From: Montifringilla adamsi | Lineage: Eukaryota; Chordata; Aves; Passeriformes; Passeridae | Assembly (NCBI GenBank): GCA_017590115.1 | Contig: JAGGNK010011114.1 | Location: forward strand, 1,913,733 to 1,977,732 | Reading direction: 5' to 3' | DNA: 64,000 nucleotides | Shown: one piece after another, positions 12,068 through 25,478 of the stretch | Numbering within the stretch: the stretch's first letter is position 1 | How the letters are laid out: each line of letters begins with the position of its first letter | Position numbers and translations under genes: made by a program | Notes under the pieces: generated by a model | The model's database searches: none | What the model was told of the DNA's origin: nothing | Seen by the model: only the letters and a program-made list of their open reading frames with translations

Positions 12068-13815
12068 GAAATGTATCAAGAGCTGGACTTTTTGAAGTAA
12101 ATGTGAATTTTCACAGGAAAACCTGAACACATCGGATCAAGAGCAAAGATTTGTCACATAGGAAACACGACTGAAGTGTCTCACAGGGAGTCCACACCGG
12201 GTTCCTGCTTTCCCCCGGTTTTTGGGGTTGGTATTCAGCAGCAGCAGAAGTTTGCATTCCAGCAGAATCCTTAGAAAACAATTCCTAGAAAGGATGACCT
12301 AAAGTGCCATGCAGATTTAAAAGAATCACAGGAAACTCTGGTAGCAAACACCAACAAAACTGGAATAGTGGTAGTCATTGAAAAGTCACTTTGGACTTCT
12401 GTAATTTTATAATTTGAGGGTTAAACCTGTGCAACAATTAGTTTTTTTCCTGTATTATACTGATGAAGCACTTGAATCTCACTCTTAGTGCTGATAGCAG
12501 AGCTACCAAAGATGATGCACACTGTAATTAACTCAAGTGCATTTTGGATTAAATATGCTTCCCAGATTCCGTTTTTCTGGCCTTAATTCCCTTTTTTACA
12601 GGGTAAACAGCCTGAAGACTGTATTTCCCAAATATTCCTAAAACCATTGGGAGAATTAATGTTTTGAGAACTAATATACTCTTTAGGTTTTAAACTGAAT
12701 TTGGCAGTGATTTCTGAACTGTGTGTAAGAGCACTTTGGTCATGTAAGAGCTGAGTGTCTCTAATGAGCTGGATATTCCCTGGTTTTAGTATTTCCAATG
12801 AGCCAAATCCTCAATTTACTACAAAAATCTATTAAGGGGCAAATTTATAAATACTGGTGAAGGCGATTTTCACCTTGTTCTTCTCACCACAGTTACAGAA
12901 AATTTGATAAATTCAGAGGTACTTGGGTGAGAGGAGAGTTTGAAGAGTGACTGAATTAAAACCATTTTATATAGGCAATCTATCCATCTGTTCTGAGTGC
13001 AGTTCTAGCTTTTTTTCTGTGCAGTTTTGCACAGTGACAAGTCGCCTGCAATTACAAGTTCTCATAAAAACTACCAGGAATCTCAAGGCAATTATCTTGT
13101 CACTGGTGCAAAAAAAAACCCACCCCAAAACACACCAGTCTTTTTTAGTCAATCCTCATAACAGTGACTTCACTGCTGAAGAAAATGAGAATATAATACC
13201 CTTTTTTCCTCAAGAAATCTTGCTTTTACATAATCTTCCTGATCAGAGGAATTCTGTTCTGTGCCACCCCTCACCTGTGCACCCCAAGGGTGATCTCCCA
13301 CCTTGGCTTTCCCAAACCTTGTGGAGCTTTCCAACTGTAAACCCAAACCCATCCTGCTTGCTCCCAATTCACAGTAAATCTTTGCATAAAGTGACCTTTT
13401 CCCAGTAAGCTTGATGACAAACAGGGTGTTATTTACACCCTGGTCATTTTGGGCAGTGTTCCTTTAGACTGAAACCATTTTCCTCCATACGTGAGGATGT
13501 CACTGCATGAAACCACAGTGACATCAATCATTTGCAAGGCAAAGGATGTGGAGAGGCCAAAGCATTCCAAATCCTCTCCCAGAAGAAGAGGAGTTTCTTC
13601 TCGTTTGCCCTTCAAAAAGTTCTATTGTATGGCAAACACCACCACGACCACAGAGGTGTGGAAACTTGTGCTTCAAACCCATAGGGGAAAAAAGAAAGCC
13701 TAAAAGGAAAAAGAAAATCACTATCAATTTACGGAATGAGACCTGAAGTTCTCTCATGTGATTATGATTTCTGCTGTTGGCAGTCATCCTGTGAGTGGTT
13801 AATAAAAAGCAGTTC

Positions 13816-13856
13816 TTTTTTTTTTCCCCCTTTTTTTTTTTTTTTTTTTTTTTTTT
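13816..13856. repeat. Poly(T) tract with C5 interruption
   Basis: T10, then C5, then T26. On the minus strand this reads as a long A tract, so a retroposed tail is possible, but the sequence to its right (the would-be 3' end of an element) is not one I recognise. Length is likely polymorphic and prone to assembly error. Confidence 0.9.
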
Positions 13857-16800
13857 GGCAGCCTTATTTAGTGCTCTGTTTATGCCCTGATATGACAGTT
13901 CATAGAGTACAAGTTAAGGAAAGATATTTAAAATGCAGCTGTGGATTTCCTCAGTATTCCACCTTCCAGCAGAGCAGGAATCCAAACCTTTAGCAGATGT
14001 AAACAACAGCAAGTGGCTGCACAAATTTCTGACAGGCTGTCACACACTCTCAAGACCTAAACATTGTCTGGGGGCTCCTTTCTGCATTTTAAAAGAATCC
14101 CTGAGCTCAGAACACAGCAACCCACAAAAAGGAAAAAAAAATAAAGGGGTGCATGAATTGCAGACAGAACACAGTTTTTAATGAAAAACCCCAGGCAAAT
14201 TCCATCTTCTACCTCAGTTTTCAGTCAATAAACTGATGTTTAAAGGGTGAGCAAGAAGCAGTGAGGATCCATCACACACATGACCTCATGCTTCAAGGCC
14301 AGATAAACACCCTGCACTCAGCCTGGGACCATCTGTCAGGGCTCAGGATCCGCTGGTGGGTCTGGGTTTTAAGGCAGGGTTTGAGAGAGTGAGCAGAGCA
14401 GTGAACACGTTCGGGGGGCTCTGCTTCTTCATCTGAAGAAGAAAAATTCCTGCCACTGTCAAAGAAAACGTGCTCTGAGAGGATATCAGTAAGAAATGTC
14501 CAAGTTCTTGGCATCTCTTTTGATGGGTTTGCTTTGGCAGGGGAGGATGGCACTCAAGGAACTTAAATCCCTTTGAAGAAAAATGTATTTTTAGAATAAA
14601 CAGAGCTGGGTGCAACACTTGCCCAGATGAGTTTGTAAGGTTAATACTGCTCCACATATGTTTAAAGTTTCATATTTCCAGACTACAAAGCAGTATGGGA
14701 GCATAACTAAGTGGTATCCCCTTATTTTACTAATAAAGATAAAACTCCACTGTGATTATCGACACAAAGCTAACAGAAACTCTTTAGCAATCTTTTTTTT
14801 TATTTTCTTTTTTTTTAATGAGAAAGTGTGTGATGATCAAAAGATGCTGCAATATTAGTGAAGAAGGATGAAGGAATGGACCAAGATTTTTACTCTTATT
14901 ATTATTATTTTCACTCTGATTTAAACATGCTGATCTGTGTTTTGCCCTGAATAAATAAACTGTATTGGAGGACACTCCTCTCTGAGCCTGCACTGGGATC
15001 AGCACCTACAATTTAGGACAGGATTTCAGCCGCAGCAGGGTGAGACAACTGCTGATGTTTTAGGGGAAGGGAGCTATTCTCAACCTTAAACCCTCCCTAC
15101 CTTTTCCTAACACTGATTTTGATGAGTATCAGCCACAATGAAGTAGAAAGCAAACCTGGTTTTGGGGTGTTTATTAGTTCCACTCAGAAATTAATAATTT
15201 TCACATCTAGCTGGAGAATCCTAGCACTAGTGGTTTCTCCCAGCTCCATCTTTGTGGAAAAAGTGAGGGGGACTTGGGCTAATTCATTTATGGAATTAAT
15301 GGCAACGCTTCCTGAATGGGTTTTCATAAGGAAGTTGAGAGTTGAAGCTGATGAATCTCATTTTAGTTGATAGGAATAAAGAGGGCTCAGGTTTACTGGC
15401 TTAAAGAGAGAGAGTCTAGTGGACTTCCAGTTGTACAACAATACAGAAGTACAACAATAACTAGAGGATGTTTAAAATAATACAGGCTTTTAAGCTTTTG
15501 GAAGAAGAAAGAACACATGCAATGAGCTGTTCAGGCCCCATGATATCACTGCTGTAGAATCAAACACTATTCAAATAAATTTAATTTTAAATGCAGCAAG
15601 GTAATTGCTCATCTCTGCTGAAAAGGGCACTTTGAATATAGATTGTGTTAGATCTGAAAACATGCAGACACAGTTATTTAGCCTTTAAATGAGCATGAAT
15701 GACTGCCCAGAGGAGTTAATGTACAAAGAAGAGGGTCAAAAATGAGAAGTGTCAGCTAAAATGTGAATTTAAGGTATTCTGTGAGCCCCCACACAGCTGA
15801 CCAGCTCTGGATGTCATCTTGCCTTCTCCTTTTATTATTTTCCAGCCTGATGAGCTGATCCATAAGTGAACTCCAAGAAAAAAAACACTTTTCAACAGGG
15901 CATCATTAATTTATTTCCTGATGGCTCCTGTGTGGTTCCCACATACGCTCTGTGACACGCTCAGTTACACTGAGCTGAGGCCAGAGTGCTGATATTGCTC
16001 TGTGGTTTGGTTATTTGGTCGGTTTTCTCCCATAAATGACCTTTTAAATAAATGTAACATGTTCTGAAGTCACTCTGGTGTTCAGGTACCTGAATGGCAC
16101 CTGTATCACCACAAAGAATTCATTGGCTCAGCTTCCCATGAAACCAACAGGAGCAGCCTGAGGGTGGATGCATTTGTTTGAATAACAAAGGAAATAGGTG
16201 GGTTTAGCATCTTAATGCCAAACACTGGAAAGAATGTTTCAATTGCCTGCCACTGAGGAAATTAGAGCTACAACTGACATGTAAATGTACCTAATGTGAC
16301 CAAGCTTCTTATCCAGCACTTGGAGAAATTCAGTGAAAACCTTTCCCATTGTCTCTCCACCCGCAGGACTCACAAAAGAGTCCAGCCGAGCACTGGATCC
16401 CTTCAGATCTCTCCAAAATACCTCATCAAGGAGAAGCAGCAGCCCCATTGTTGGTGAGAAGGCTGTGGAAACAGTTCCAAGAGCCCAATTTCAGGTGGCA
16501 TGGCAAGGCTGCATTCACCAAATCAGGCTTTAAGCAGACATTACCCACACTACACACAAACTGACCTGGGCGACTTGCATGCATAACATCCTTTTTCCAG
16601 GAACAATCATGTAACCCTTAAAGAAAGAGCCATTCTGTAACTGTAAAAAAAGCCCCACTATTCTGCAAAGAAAAGAATAAGAGGATTAAAAAGGTAAAAA
16701 AAGAAATAGAAAAGCCCAAGAAAATAACCCTTCTGTGTGGAATACTTGCCTGGGTGTTGTGATCTGCAGCTCATTCAGAGGATTTGCCCTCAGAGGCAAG

Positions 16801-19800
16801 CCTGCATTACTGGCCAAATATTCCCTTAAAGAGGGTTATTTCAGCTGAAATAAATAATTGTACACATTGGCACCAAATGAACTTCAATTAAACCCTTAAA
16901 ATGCAAAGTACTCCAGCAGGTTATACTGAGACACAGATAATAATTTGCATCTCATTCTTGACACACATAATAGCAAATTTCAGTGGCCATGGCACAGTTC
17001 AGGGCAAAGACTGCTGCGAGGAGACAGCTCTTCCTTCTTTCCTTCTCCAAGCCGACAAGATTATTTCTTTATCCTTCCTCCCTCCTCAACTGCAATTAGA
17101 GAAGCAGGAGCTTCATATCACAGTGGTTGAAGTGAACTACCACTAATCTTTTAATTGAAAGTAAATGATGGAGAGATAGCAAATAAGCAAGGGAAGCTGG
17201 AAACCACAGCTTCCCTATGTCCCTGTCACTCCACACCTCATCAGCAAACAGAGAAGTATTAACTGCAGAGTCCCTAATCTGCTCCATTAAGGCAGCATGC
17301 TGAACCCCTGAAGAGAGCTTTGAAGCTTGACCCACACCACTGCCAAAAGCTTTCTCCACTGAAAGGGTGGGAGAGGTTGAGGAATGTCTCAGGAAGGCCT
17401 GGGGTGCTCTGGAGTGAGAGGCAGAACCCAGGCAGGCAGAAGGTCACTTCTCGCTGTCCCTTCCATCCTGCACCAGCTCCAGCCCAAGCCTGGTGGGCAT
17501 TTTGTGCCTAAAACTCTCCCAGCAGGTCACTTTGGAGACCACCACCAGTGGCAGGGTGCTCTCAGGGGCAGAGCCACATTTCAAAGAGAGTTTATCTTGG
17601 AAATTACCAGACTGCTTCCCAGGAGATAGATTTTATCTGTTTTAAAGTGATTTTTTCACGTCTATATACATTTATACATATACTTATGTTTCATTTTATC
17701 AAACTGCATTTAAATCATCACTACTTCTATTAAAAAATAAAGTGTTATTTGAAGTAATTTTATTTGGGTCACAGTTTAGTATTCCCCAAATTTGATGGCA
17801 TAATTTAAAATATTCAATTATACAGGGGGAGGCTGCAGGGGCTATTTTGTTGTTTTGTTTAACATGCACTTTTGAAACTCACGCCATTTTTTGACTCTCT
17901 TGAAGTTAGCTGGCTGTATTTCTGATCTCTTAAATTACTTGTATGTTTGTTCTCATTCCTTTTTACATTCGCTAATCCCTTAGATTTAATTAAATTTTTT
18001 AGTCTCGAACCAGCCAAAGGCAGTAGTTTTTTCTATGCTGTTTGCTTTTGGGAAACATGACAAGTGCCACCAACACAAGAGTTTTAATTTTATGAAATAA
18101 AACACCGAAATTGCAAATATTAAACATTTGAAATAACTGCTGAAGTAAATACAAGCATAAATCCTAAGGTCAGAAGTGACCACTGCAGTAACTAAGGCTG
18201 ATCTCCTGTACAGCACATATCATAGGACATTCCCAAATTAATTACTGTCTATTATAAAATATTAAGACTTTGACAGAAAATGCTGGTGGTGAAAAAGTCA
18301 CCACAGCTCATATGAGGGTAGTCCAGAGATGGATTATCTTGATTGTGAAAAACCACCATTTACTGCTGACTCGTTTTTTGCTACATTTTACCTCAGTCTA
18401 AAATGGAGAATAAAAGTTTTCATTCCTGGAGGTCTAGAACAGCTTGAGGTGATTCCTTCTCTGGAAACAAGGGGTTCTTCCTGAAAAACAAAAGATATAA
18501 TTTAACAGGATTCTCCATTCCAGCTTGGCAGCAGCTGGACCAGGTCCAGCAAACACCCTCCTGATAATCATCCTGAAGCTCCCAGGTGGGATTCCTATTC
18601 AAATTTCCCAAAAATTTACAATTCTGAGGTGTCTGACCCTTCCTTTATTTCACTTTCACTCCTTTCTGAAGTCATGGTAGTTAAAATGGTGAGGCAGTGT
18701 ACAAAAATATTAAAGTATTACATTGTTATTGAGCAACTTTGAAATTAATCATGTCTTACATAGATGAAGAAACATTTGCCTGAAGTACCTATTTTTTACA
18801 AAAATATTAGATTTCTGGTCTGCAAATTCAATCTATGTGCTGGTTCTCTGCCACTGCACAAATCTAATTTGGGATGTGATCTGTTTATGTCTAATAAAAT
18901 CAAGTTTGTAAGAGCAGAGTGGCTCCAGCTTATCTGTTCTCATTAATGCTGAGAGACATTCAGTTCACAGGCTTTGATCTGAACTATTTAAGAGCATGTT
19001 GCACACGGAACACTCTCAGTACTAGATACTGTTAAAACAGAGAAATATTTCATGTTCCAACCACTACAAATGACAACAGATCAGTCAAGAGTCTTTTGTT
19101 CCATTGCTGAAATAAAAACTTCTTTAAAAAAATTTCAAGCATCACTGTTTCAAAAGAACTGAAGTTCTTATAATTAAAACAAGTGGTCTGGTTCACTAGG
19201 ACACTTAAGGAGGTGCAGATTGAAGACTTAAGCTTTAGAGTAAAGCAAAAATGCTCCTTTTGATTTCATTGACAATACAGGGAAAATAATGATAATTCTT
19301 GATTCTAGGTGCCCAGAGATTTTGTCTTCGACCTCCAGACCTGCTGTTGCATTAATGACAATGGTGGAAACTTTGCAGCTCTTTTCCACCAGGAGTAGGG
19401 GCAGGAGCTGTGACAAAAGGGCCTCTAGTGGCACTCAGCGCAGGGAAGAAATGGGAATTCAGCAGTGCTGAGCTGTTATTTCCCCCTAATTTAGACACAC
19501 AGGTTGTGTACACCAATATTAAGAGGTTTTTGACACAGACTCAGCTAAATAAACCTTTGCTCCTTGCTCCACTCCACAGTTGTGTAGCATGGTAAATCTC
19601 AAATAGCTGTGAATTTTACCATCCACTCTGGAAAGAGAAAGAACCTAGAGGGGGAATTCAGTATTCAATTTTGTATATGCAAAAGAGAACTTCTGGCACG
19701 AGTCTTGTTTTGTTTTATTTGTACTCTGAACAGGAGTCCAACGTATATTTTATTTGTTTGGCCCTAGAATCTGCTGCAGATTTTTTTTTATTCTAAGAAA

Positions 19801-20766
19801 TGGCCATCAAAATAGGTTATTTTAAAGTAAGTATTTACATGGTTTAATTTTTCAAATTTGTCTTAAATTCTGAGTAGAGTTTGAGCAAAGGCAGCAGTAC
19901 CTCCAGAACATGGCAGCATTATGGAGCAGAAAACCACAGTAATTTGACTATTTAACTTATTTCAGTGGTCAGAGGACTCTGCAGCCTCAAGAGGTAGGCC
20001 CAAACTGACTGGAACTCTCATTTTTTTGACAGCAGTTCATTTTTGCAGTGCTATACAATTAATGTGCCTATTACATAACCCCAAATATTTGTGATACCTG
20101 CCCAGCTCCCAGGGGCCACTTCTTTCCTGACAGATGTCCAAAACTCTTCAGGTTTCTTCCAATGCTGTTACACCTTCAACATATTGAACATTGGAATAAA
20201 ATTCAACATAAAACAAACGTGACATGCAAATAGAGGAGCTATTATGTGCATACACAGAATTAACCATTCCATTCAATTAAAGTATTTTCAGCTGTCACTA
20301 AATTTTCAGCTCACGTCTCAGGTGAGATATTCACATCTTTTGAGTTCATTCAGACAAGAATCCAGAGCAGAATTTTTCCCCATTGGTGAAAGGAGGAAGA
20401 GCCTTGAAAATTTTTTTTTTTTTTTTTAAATGGTGTGGAACCTCCTGAATTCTCATGCATTTGTAAGGGCATTTTCCTGCAGGTGACTTTGCATGAGGAC
20501 AGCACCTTTCAGGACTGGAACCTCCAGTTCACATATTGGCTAAAGCAGAAGAAATATGAATACAGTAAAATAGAACAGCTTTTTACCCCATGATTATGTT
20601 GGGAATAGTGGTTTTGCTTGAACAATAATAAAAAAAAAAAGATAAACTATTTTTCTTTGATTTATTTAGTTTCCTTATAGTATGAATTAATTCAAATAGA
20701 ATAGTAACATGACTGAGGAAAAATTTACTGATCTGAGCTGCTTTTGTTAATTATTCTACACTCCTG

Positions 20767-20781
20767 GTGTGTGTGTGTGTG
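20767..20781. repeat. Short GT microsatellite
   Basis: Seven GT units in a row, too short to be notable. Confidence 0.9.
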
Positions 20782-22078
20782 AGTTGTATTCTCAAATGTG
20801 CCTTGGCCACCTTAAGTAAGGAACACCCACAGAGCCTGAGAGGAACTCATGTATATTTAATTACAGAAAATCACTTCGCAGTCTTTTACTGACACCCAGT
20901 GGTCAGAGAGAGAGGGTCTGTGAGAAGCAGGAGAAAAGATAGAGCAGCCAAACATTGTCTGGAGACGTCTCAGAGGAGGGCATTTATCTCACAGGAGGAA
21001 CAGCTGTTTGATTAACTGGATAAAAGCACACATGAAACTTAAACTGGGGCTTGCAAAATCAGCAGGTCAAGCTCTGTGCTTAGCTCCACTTGGGAAATAT
21101 CTGGGGTACTCAGTAGGAACCACATCCAAAGGAAGGATCTGGTCCTACAAGAGGATGAGGGTTTTTTCAGGCTTGCTCCTTCTCTTCCTGGCCCACAGCA
21201 CCAGACATGAACAACCCCTCTACTGGAAAGGACACCAGAAACCCTGAAAAGAAAAACAAAACAAAGAGACAACTTCTTACAGTGTGATTGTTGCCCAGGA
21301 TTTCTGAGTAAACTTTGTTTATGCATTGCAGAACCACACTTCCATTAAAATGAAAGCTTTCTCTGGCCTTTTCCTGCACAGCAAACCGAGCTAGCTGACC
21401 AGCTAAGGCTCTGTCTTGTGCAAGCACTGCAGCTGTCTTTGATATTAAACAGAGCTGGATGCTAACAGGCAAATCAGACTTACTCTGATTCCCAGCTCAA
21501 TTCCAAGCCTGTGATAAACAAGCAGCTGAAAAATTCCCTCTGCACGCTGTTCCCTCAGGCATGGCCAGGCACGGGGAGCACTGGCTTTTCCTCTCAGCAG
21601 AGGCACCTGGCAGGCAGGACTGGGAACAGGTAACCAGCCAAATGGGGGAGGAATGGACAGGGAATAAAAACAATCCTCCCTGAAATCCCTGCTGTCTGCA
21701 TGAAGGTACCACCACACAAAATACAGAGATCCTCAAAGAACTATGCCATAATTTTGTTTTCTGCACAGTGGTGGCATCAGTGGCTGCCACTCACAGCTCT
21801 GCCAGGCTGCAAAGAAAAAGTGTGGATGTCATTTCCATGCCAAAACACATCTGCAGTGAAACACTCTGGCAAAAGGATAACTGGGACAGCCTCCTGGCAG
21901 CACAGAAGACTTGAATAACAGGTGTGGACAAAGCATGTTGTTGAGAAAGAGTACAGATAAATAATTTTTCAAAAATCAAATGGAAAACCCCCAGAAACAA
22001 ACTTTATTGTAAAACCTACCTGGAAGCTGGGGACCAGCACACGGTTACAGCATCAGATGACCCACTAATGGCAAGCTG

Positions 22079-22102
22079 CTTTTTTATTTTATTTTATTTT
22101 TT
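22079..22102. repeat. TTTTA simple repeat
   Basis: About four TTTTA-like units flanked by T runs: low-complexity sequence. Confidence 0.8.
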
Positions 22103-22489
22103 AATGAACTGTAGACCAGCAAAAATTGCTTTGCACTTCCCACATGATGTCCTCAGGCACAGGAACACACCAATTTTCTTTAGACCGGGAAGTAACAAAA
22201 ACACTAATTTATAATACAAATAGTGCAAACACTTTGCTCCTTTTCTAATGCATTATATTACTTAAAATTACCTATTACTTAAACTTCATGTGTCTTTCCA
22301 GAATAAAAATCACAGAAATTAGCTTTCCTTGATCTCCAAATGGAGAATGCTGTAGGTGCGGAAAACCTACTGTTGCATCAGAAATGGAAATAAAAGCGCT
22401 CCCAATGACATCAAACACTAGTTCCCATGGAAAATCTCTGCTGAGATGTCTCTTCCTGCCCTTCTTGCTGAACTACAACATACAGATTA

Positions 22490-22895
22490 GTGGAAAGGCT
22501 GAGAAAATTGGGATTATTCAGCCTGGAAAAGGCTTCAGGGTGGCATCCAGCAGCCTTTCAGTACACGAAGGGAATCTACAAAAAAGATGGAAAGGGACTA
22601 TTCACAAGGGCCTGAGTGACAGGACAAGGGGGAATGGTTTTAAAATGAAAGTGGGCAGGTCTAGATTAGATATGGTGGAGAAATTCCTGCCTGTGAGGGT
22701 GGGCAGGCCCTGGCACAGGATGCCCAGAGCAGCTGTGGCTGCCCCTGGATCCCTGGCAGTGCCCAAGGCCAGGCTGGATGGGGCTTGGAGCACCTGGAAC
22801 AGTGGGAGGTGTCCCTGCCATGGCATGGATTGAATGGAGATGAGCTTTAAGGTCCTTTCCAACCCAAACCATCCTGTAACTGTGAGTCTATGAAA
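22490..22895 (+). mobile_element. CR1 LINE 3' fragment, about 400 bp
   Basis: This is longer than the neighbouring CR1 ends. It starts in the 3' UTR at GGAAAGGCTGAGAAAATTGG, passes 'ATCCAGCAGCCTTTCAGTAC' (22545), 'CTGAGTGACAGGACAAGGGG' (22612) and the shared 3' block beginning CTGTGAGGGTGGGCAGGCCC (22690), and ends in a worn tail (AACCATCCTGTAACTGTGAGTCTATGAAA). A 149-codon open frame across its left edge (22384-22833) mixes flank and repeat and is not a gene. Confidence 0.92.
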
Positions 22896-24231
22896 AGAAT
22901 GATCAATGAACTGATAAAAAATTTGATTTCCCATGCACACTTTTTCTTCAGCATTTGATGTATTTTAGGCCTCAGAACCTCTGTTACAGTTTCACAGGCT
23001 TGCAAGAAATCAGAGATGACACTTTAGAGCAAACTTTCCTCCAAAGGTATTAATGAACTTAAAGAATTCTACCCATTAATTTCTTTTTCCTTTGCTCCTG
23101 CTCATCTTACGATCAGGAATATTAAATATTTTTCTTGTGTTTCTTAAAAATTCGGGTTTTCCAACTCAATGTCAGAGCACAGAGAAACCTTTTCCACCCC
23201 CAAAACGAAGCCCTTGTTACTTCAGCCTTGCTCATTTGCTTGTCCTGCCCTTTCTAAAAGACTAAAGAAATAACTGAGTGATGCAGTTTGGCTGCTGTTC
23301 AGCTGAACTCAGGGACACAGAGAGAGTGCAAGTGTTCCCAAATGAAAGGAAGAGAAAGTACTTCTAGATTATACAAATAATCATCATTAGTTGTTGTTTC
23401 CTGTCAGCTGCTGGACGCAAAGGCTTCTTTCCTCAGGAAGATGAATGAAATTGTGGAAGAATGAGGCACTCTGACAGTTCTAACAAGCCAAATTTAATCT
23501 AAAATTATTTTAGTCTCATCTTCAAGAAAATGAGGCCCATAAGAGAGGTGCTATAGAATAAGTCACAACATCATAACTCCTCCCTATTTCTGTCTGGAGA
23601 AAAAACTTCATCTGCAGTCTCAGAGCTGTGGCTGAGACCCTGAGCTGGAACTACAGCTTTCCTCACCTGCTTGTGAGGTTTGCACCCACAACCACAGCAC
23701 ACCACAGAAGCTGTAGATGTGCAAAATCACTGAAGGAGAACTCCACACAGAGCCATGAGCTGTAAAAGAAAGCACAGACATATTTTGGCAAGCCGAGTGT
23801 TCTGGTTTGTGAAGTAGGCCATATTTAAAAGGTTATTTTGCATATTTACAGAGGGCAAGCAGATATAAGCTAAGCCCCAAATTCTGAAGAAAAGCAAGAC
23901 TGACCACACCAATCTGGAACCTGGCCAAAGCCCTAAATGTGGTGCTGCTCTCTTGAGCCTGTAACCATCTGACCTTTATGAATGCTGGGGCAGCACAACC
24001 TTAGCAAGTCCATGGAGCTCTGCCAGTTCCTAACAGATCTGGCCCTCAGATTACATTTATTTTCTCATAACCACTGCAAAATTCAAGGACTACTCCATGT
24101 AATTTGGTAAGGTTGGGGGGATAAAAAAAAAAAAAATCAGCATTCAAATGGTCAGAGCATCAAGTCACAGTGTGAGCTTTCCAGAGGGAAATCCAACAAG
24201 ACATGTGCTGGCTAAATCTTGGCTCTGCATG

Positions 24232-24248
24232 AGGTCACAGTGAGGTCA
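24232..24248 (+). promoter_or_regulatory. Perfect DR5 nuclear-receptor motif (RAR/RXR-type)
   Basis: Two exact AGGTCA half-sites in the same direction (24232-24237 and 24243-24248) are separated by five bases (CAGTG). AGGTCA-N5-AGGTCA is the consensus retinoic acid response element bound by RAR/RXR heterodimers. The match is seen directly; that it is bound or active is inference. I see no promoter or exon close by, so an enhancer role would have to be distal. Confidence 0.45.
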
Positions 24249-24310
24249 CACCAGGATGACTTGTGACAGAATTTTTAGTCCAATCATTCTTAAGGAATGC
24301 TCACAGGTTG

Positions 24311-24357
24311 CTGTGAATATTCCTGTGAACACTCCTGTGAAAATTCCTGTGAATTCC
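24311..24357. repeat. 12-bp tandem repeat, about four units
   Basis: Units CTGTGAATATTC, CTGTGAACACTC, CTGTGAAAATTC and a partial CTGTGAATTCC follow each other. Two of the junctions form TTCCTGTGAA (24320-24329 and 24344-24353), which fits the TTC-N4-GAA spacing favoured by STAT6. That reading is speculative. Confidence 0.75.
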
Positions 24358-25049
24358 AGCGTGGTTTTTTAGCCAACAAGATGAAGTGTTTAAATTCACC
24401 TCATCCTGGGGTTACAGGACAGTAACATGTTTAATGTTTGCCTCACACTACACACAGCTGAGTAGCAGGATAATGCTCCTAAGTGTTGCCTTTGCTTTTG
24501 CCATTTAGACTGTGCTAGGAATTTGAGGATGCTTGGAGGAAAACCTGCCCCTCTGCCATGCTCCTGTTTTGGACAGGAGCAGGAGAGCACCAAGAAAAGA
24601 GATGGGGTGCTGCAGGAAACAAGCTTTGCGACTGGATTGCTTGGCTCCCTCTCACTTTACTGGTGCCTCTCTCACACAAACCAGGCTCCATTCCAGTCCC
24701 ATTTCGTGTTCCACTGCAAACTGTGCTGCAAAACAGGCTTCCAAATCCCAGTGTAGGTTTTATAAATCATGATAAGGCTGTGGAGTTAATTTTTATTTAC
24801 ATAACATTTCAGGCTATCTACATAAACATTTGTGTGGAGGAACACACACTTCAGCTGCCCAGCAGATGAAATGCTACAAAAAAATTTTGGGCCACAGGAT
24901 GCCAAAGTCAATGCAATAATCAGTGAGCTCGGTAGTTTGTTTCTGAGGGCTTTTATTATTCCAGTGTAGGCTGTTAAGTGGGTGTTAGATGCTTCAGCTG
25001 CCACCCCTGAACTTCCAAAAAGAAGCAGTGAATTCCTGACACCATTTTA

Positions 25050-25085
25050 ATTCAGCAACTTGAAATTCAGCAACTTGAAATTCAG
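25050..25085. repeat. 15-bp tandem repeat, 2.4 units
   Basis: ATTCAGCAACTTGAA occurs twice in a row and is followed by a partial third copy (ATTCAG). Confidence 0.85.
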
Positions 25086-25442
25086 TTTTGGTGATGGAAG
25101 GAGACATTCCCTTGCAAAGGGAGCACTTGAGACATAATCCTTGCTGTGTTAGCCTTTATCACAGAATCTGAGATAACTGCAGCTCACAGTCTGCAGGACT
25201 CCAAATCTCAGCAGTCTCTTCTAAGTAAGAAGAATAATGGAGCAAAAAGATATAGGTGCCCAGGGAGTCACCAAACAAATTCTGCTAGGAGTTATAGGAA
25301 CATTTAAATCTCGGAAGATCCACTAAGTTTTAACAGAGATACATGGGTATAGCATTTGGGAGAAGCTGGGAATATTTCTTTCACCCTGGTTGAAAGCCAG
25401 TTACCCATGGAATTCCAGCAGGATTTTGTCCTGGGATGTATA

Positions 25443-25478
25443 GTTTCGTAGAATCATCAAGGCTGGAAAACTCACCAC
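25443..25478 (-). mobile_element. Possible CR1 3'-tail remnant
   Basis: TTTCGTAGAATCATCAAGG followed by CTGGAAAACTCACC resembles the reverse complement of the last bases of an old CR1 copy (octamer tail plus the 'aaggttggaaaagacc' block). It is short and diverged, so it could be chance. Confidence 0.35.

Larger units (their letters stand above)
12068..22489. other. Long gene-free stretch (about 10 kb)
   Basis: I find no exon, RNA gene or clear transposon. The longest open frame is 153 codons (12947-13408, +) with no recognisable domain. Visible items are a large T tract near 13816, a T17 run at 20411-20427, a short GT repeat near 20767, and a TTTTA run near 22079. Moderately GC-rich islands, for example 17380-17600 and 21520-21660, show no splice-site or coding pattern I could defend. 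Confidence 0.45.

Noticed and set aside
12947..13408. 153-codon plus-strand open frame
   Set aside because: No domain, no plausible splice or promoter context, and low-complexity lysine/threonine stretches suggest chance.
17330..17480. Possible CR1 fragment (CTTTCTCCACTGAAAGGGTGG)
   Set aside because: Only about 20 bases resemble CR1 and the following sequence does not continue in the consensus order.
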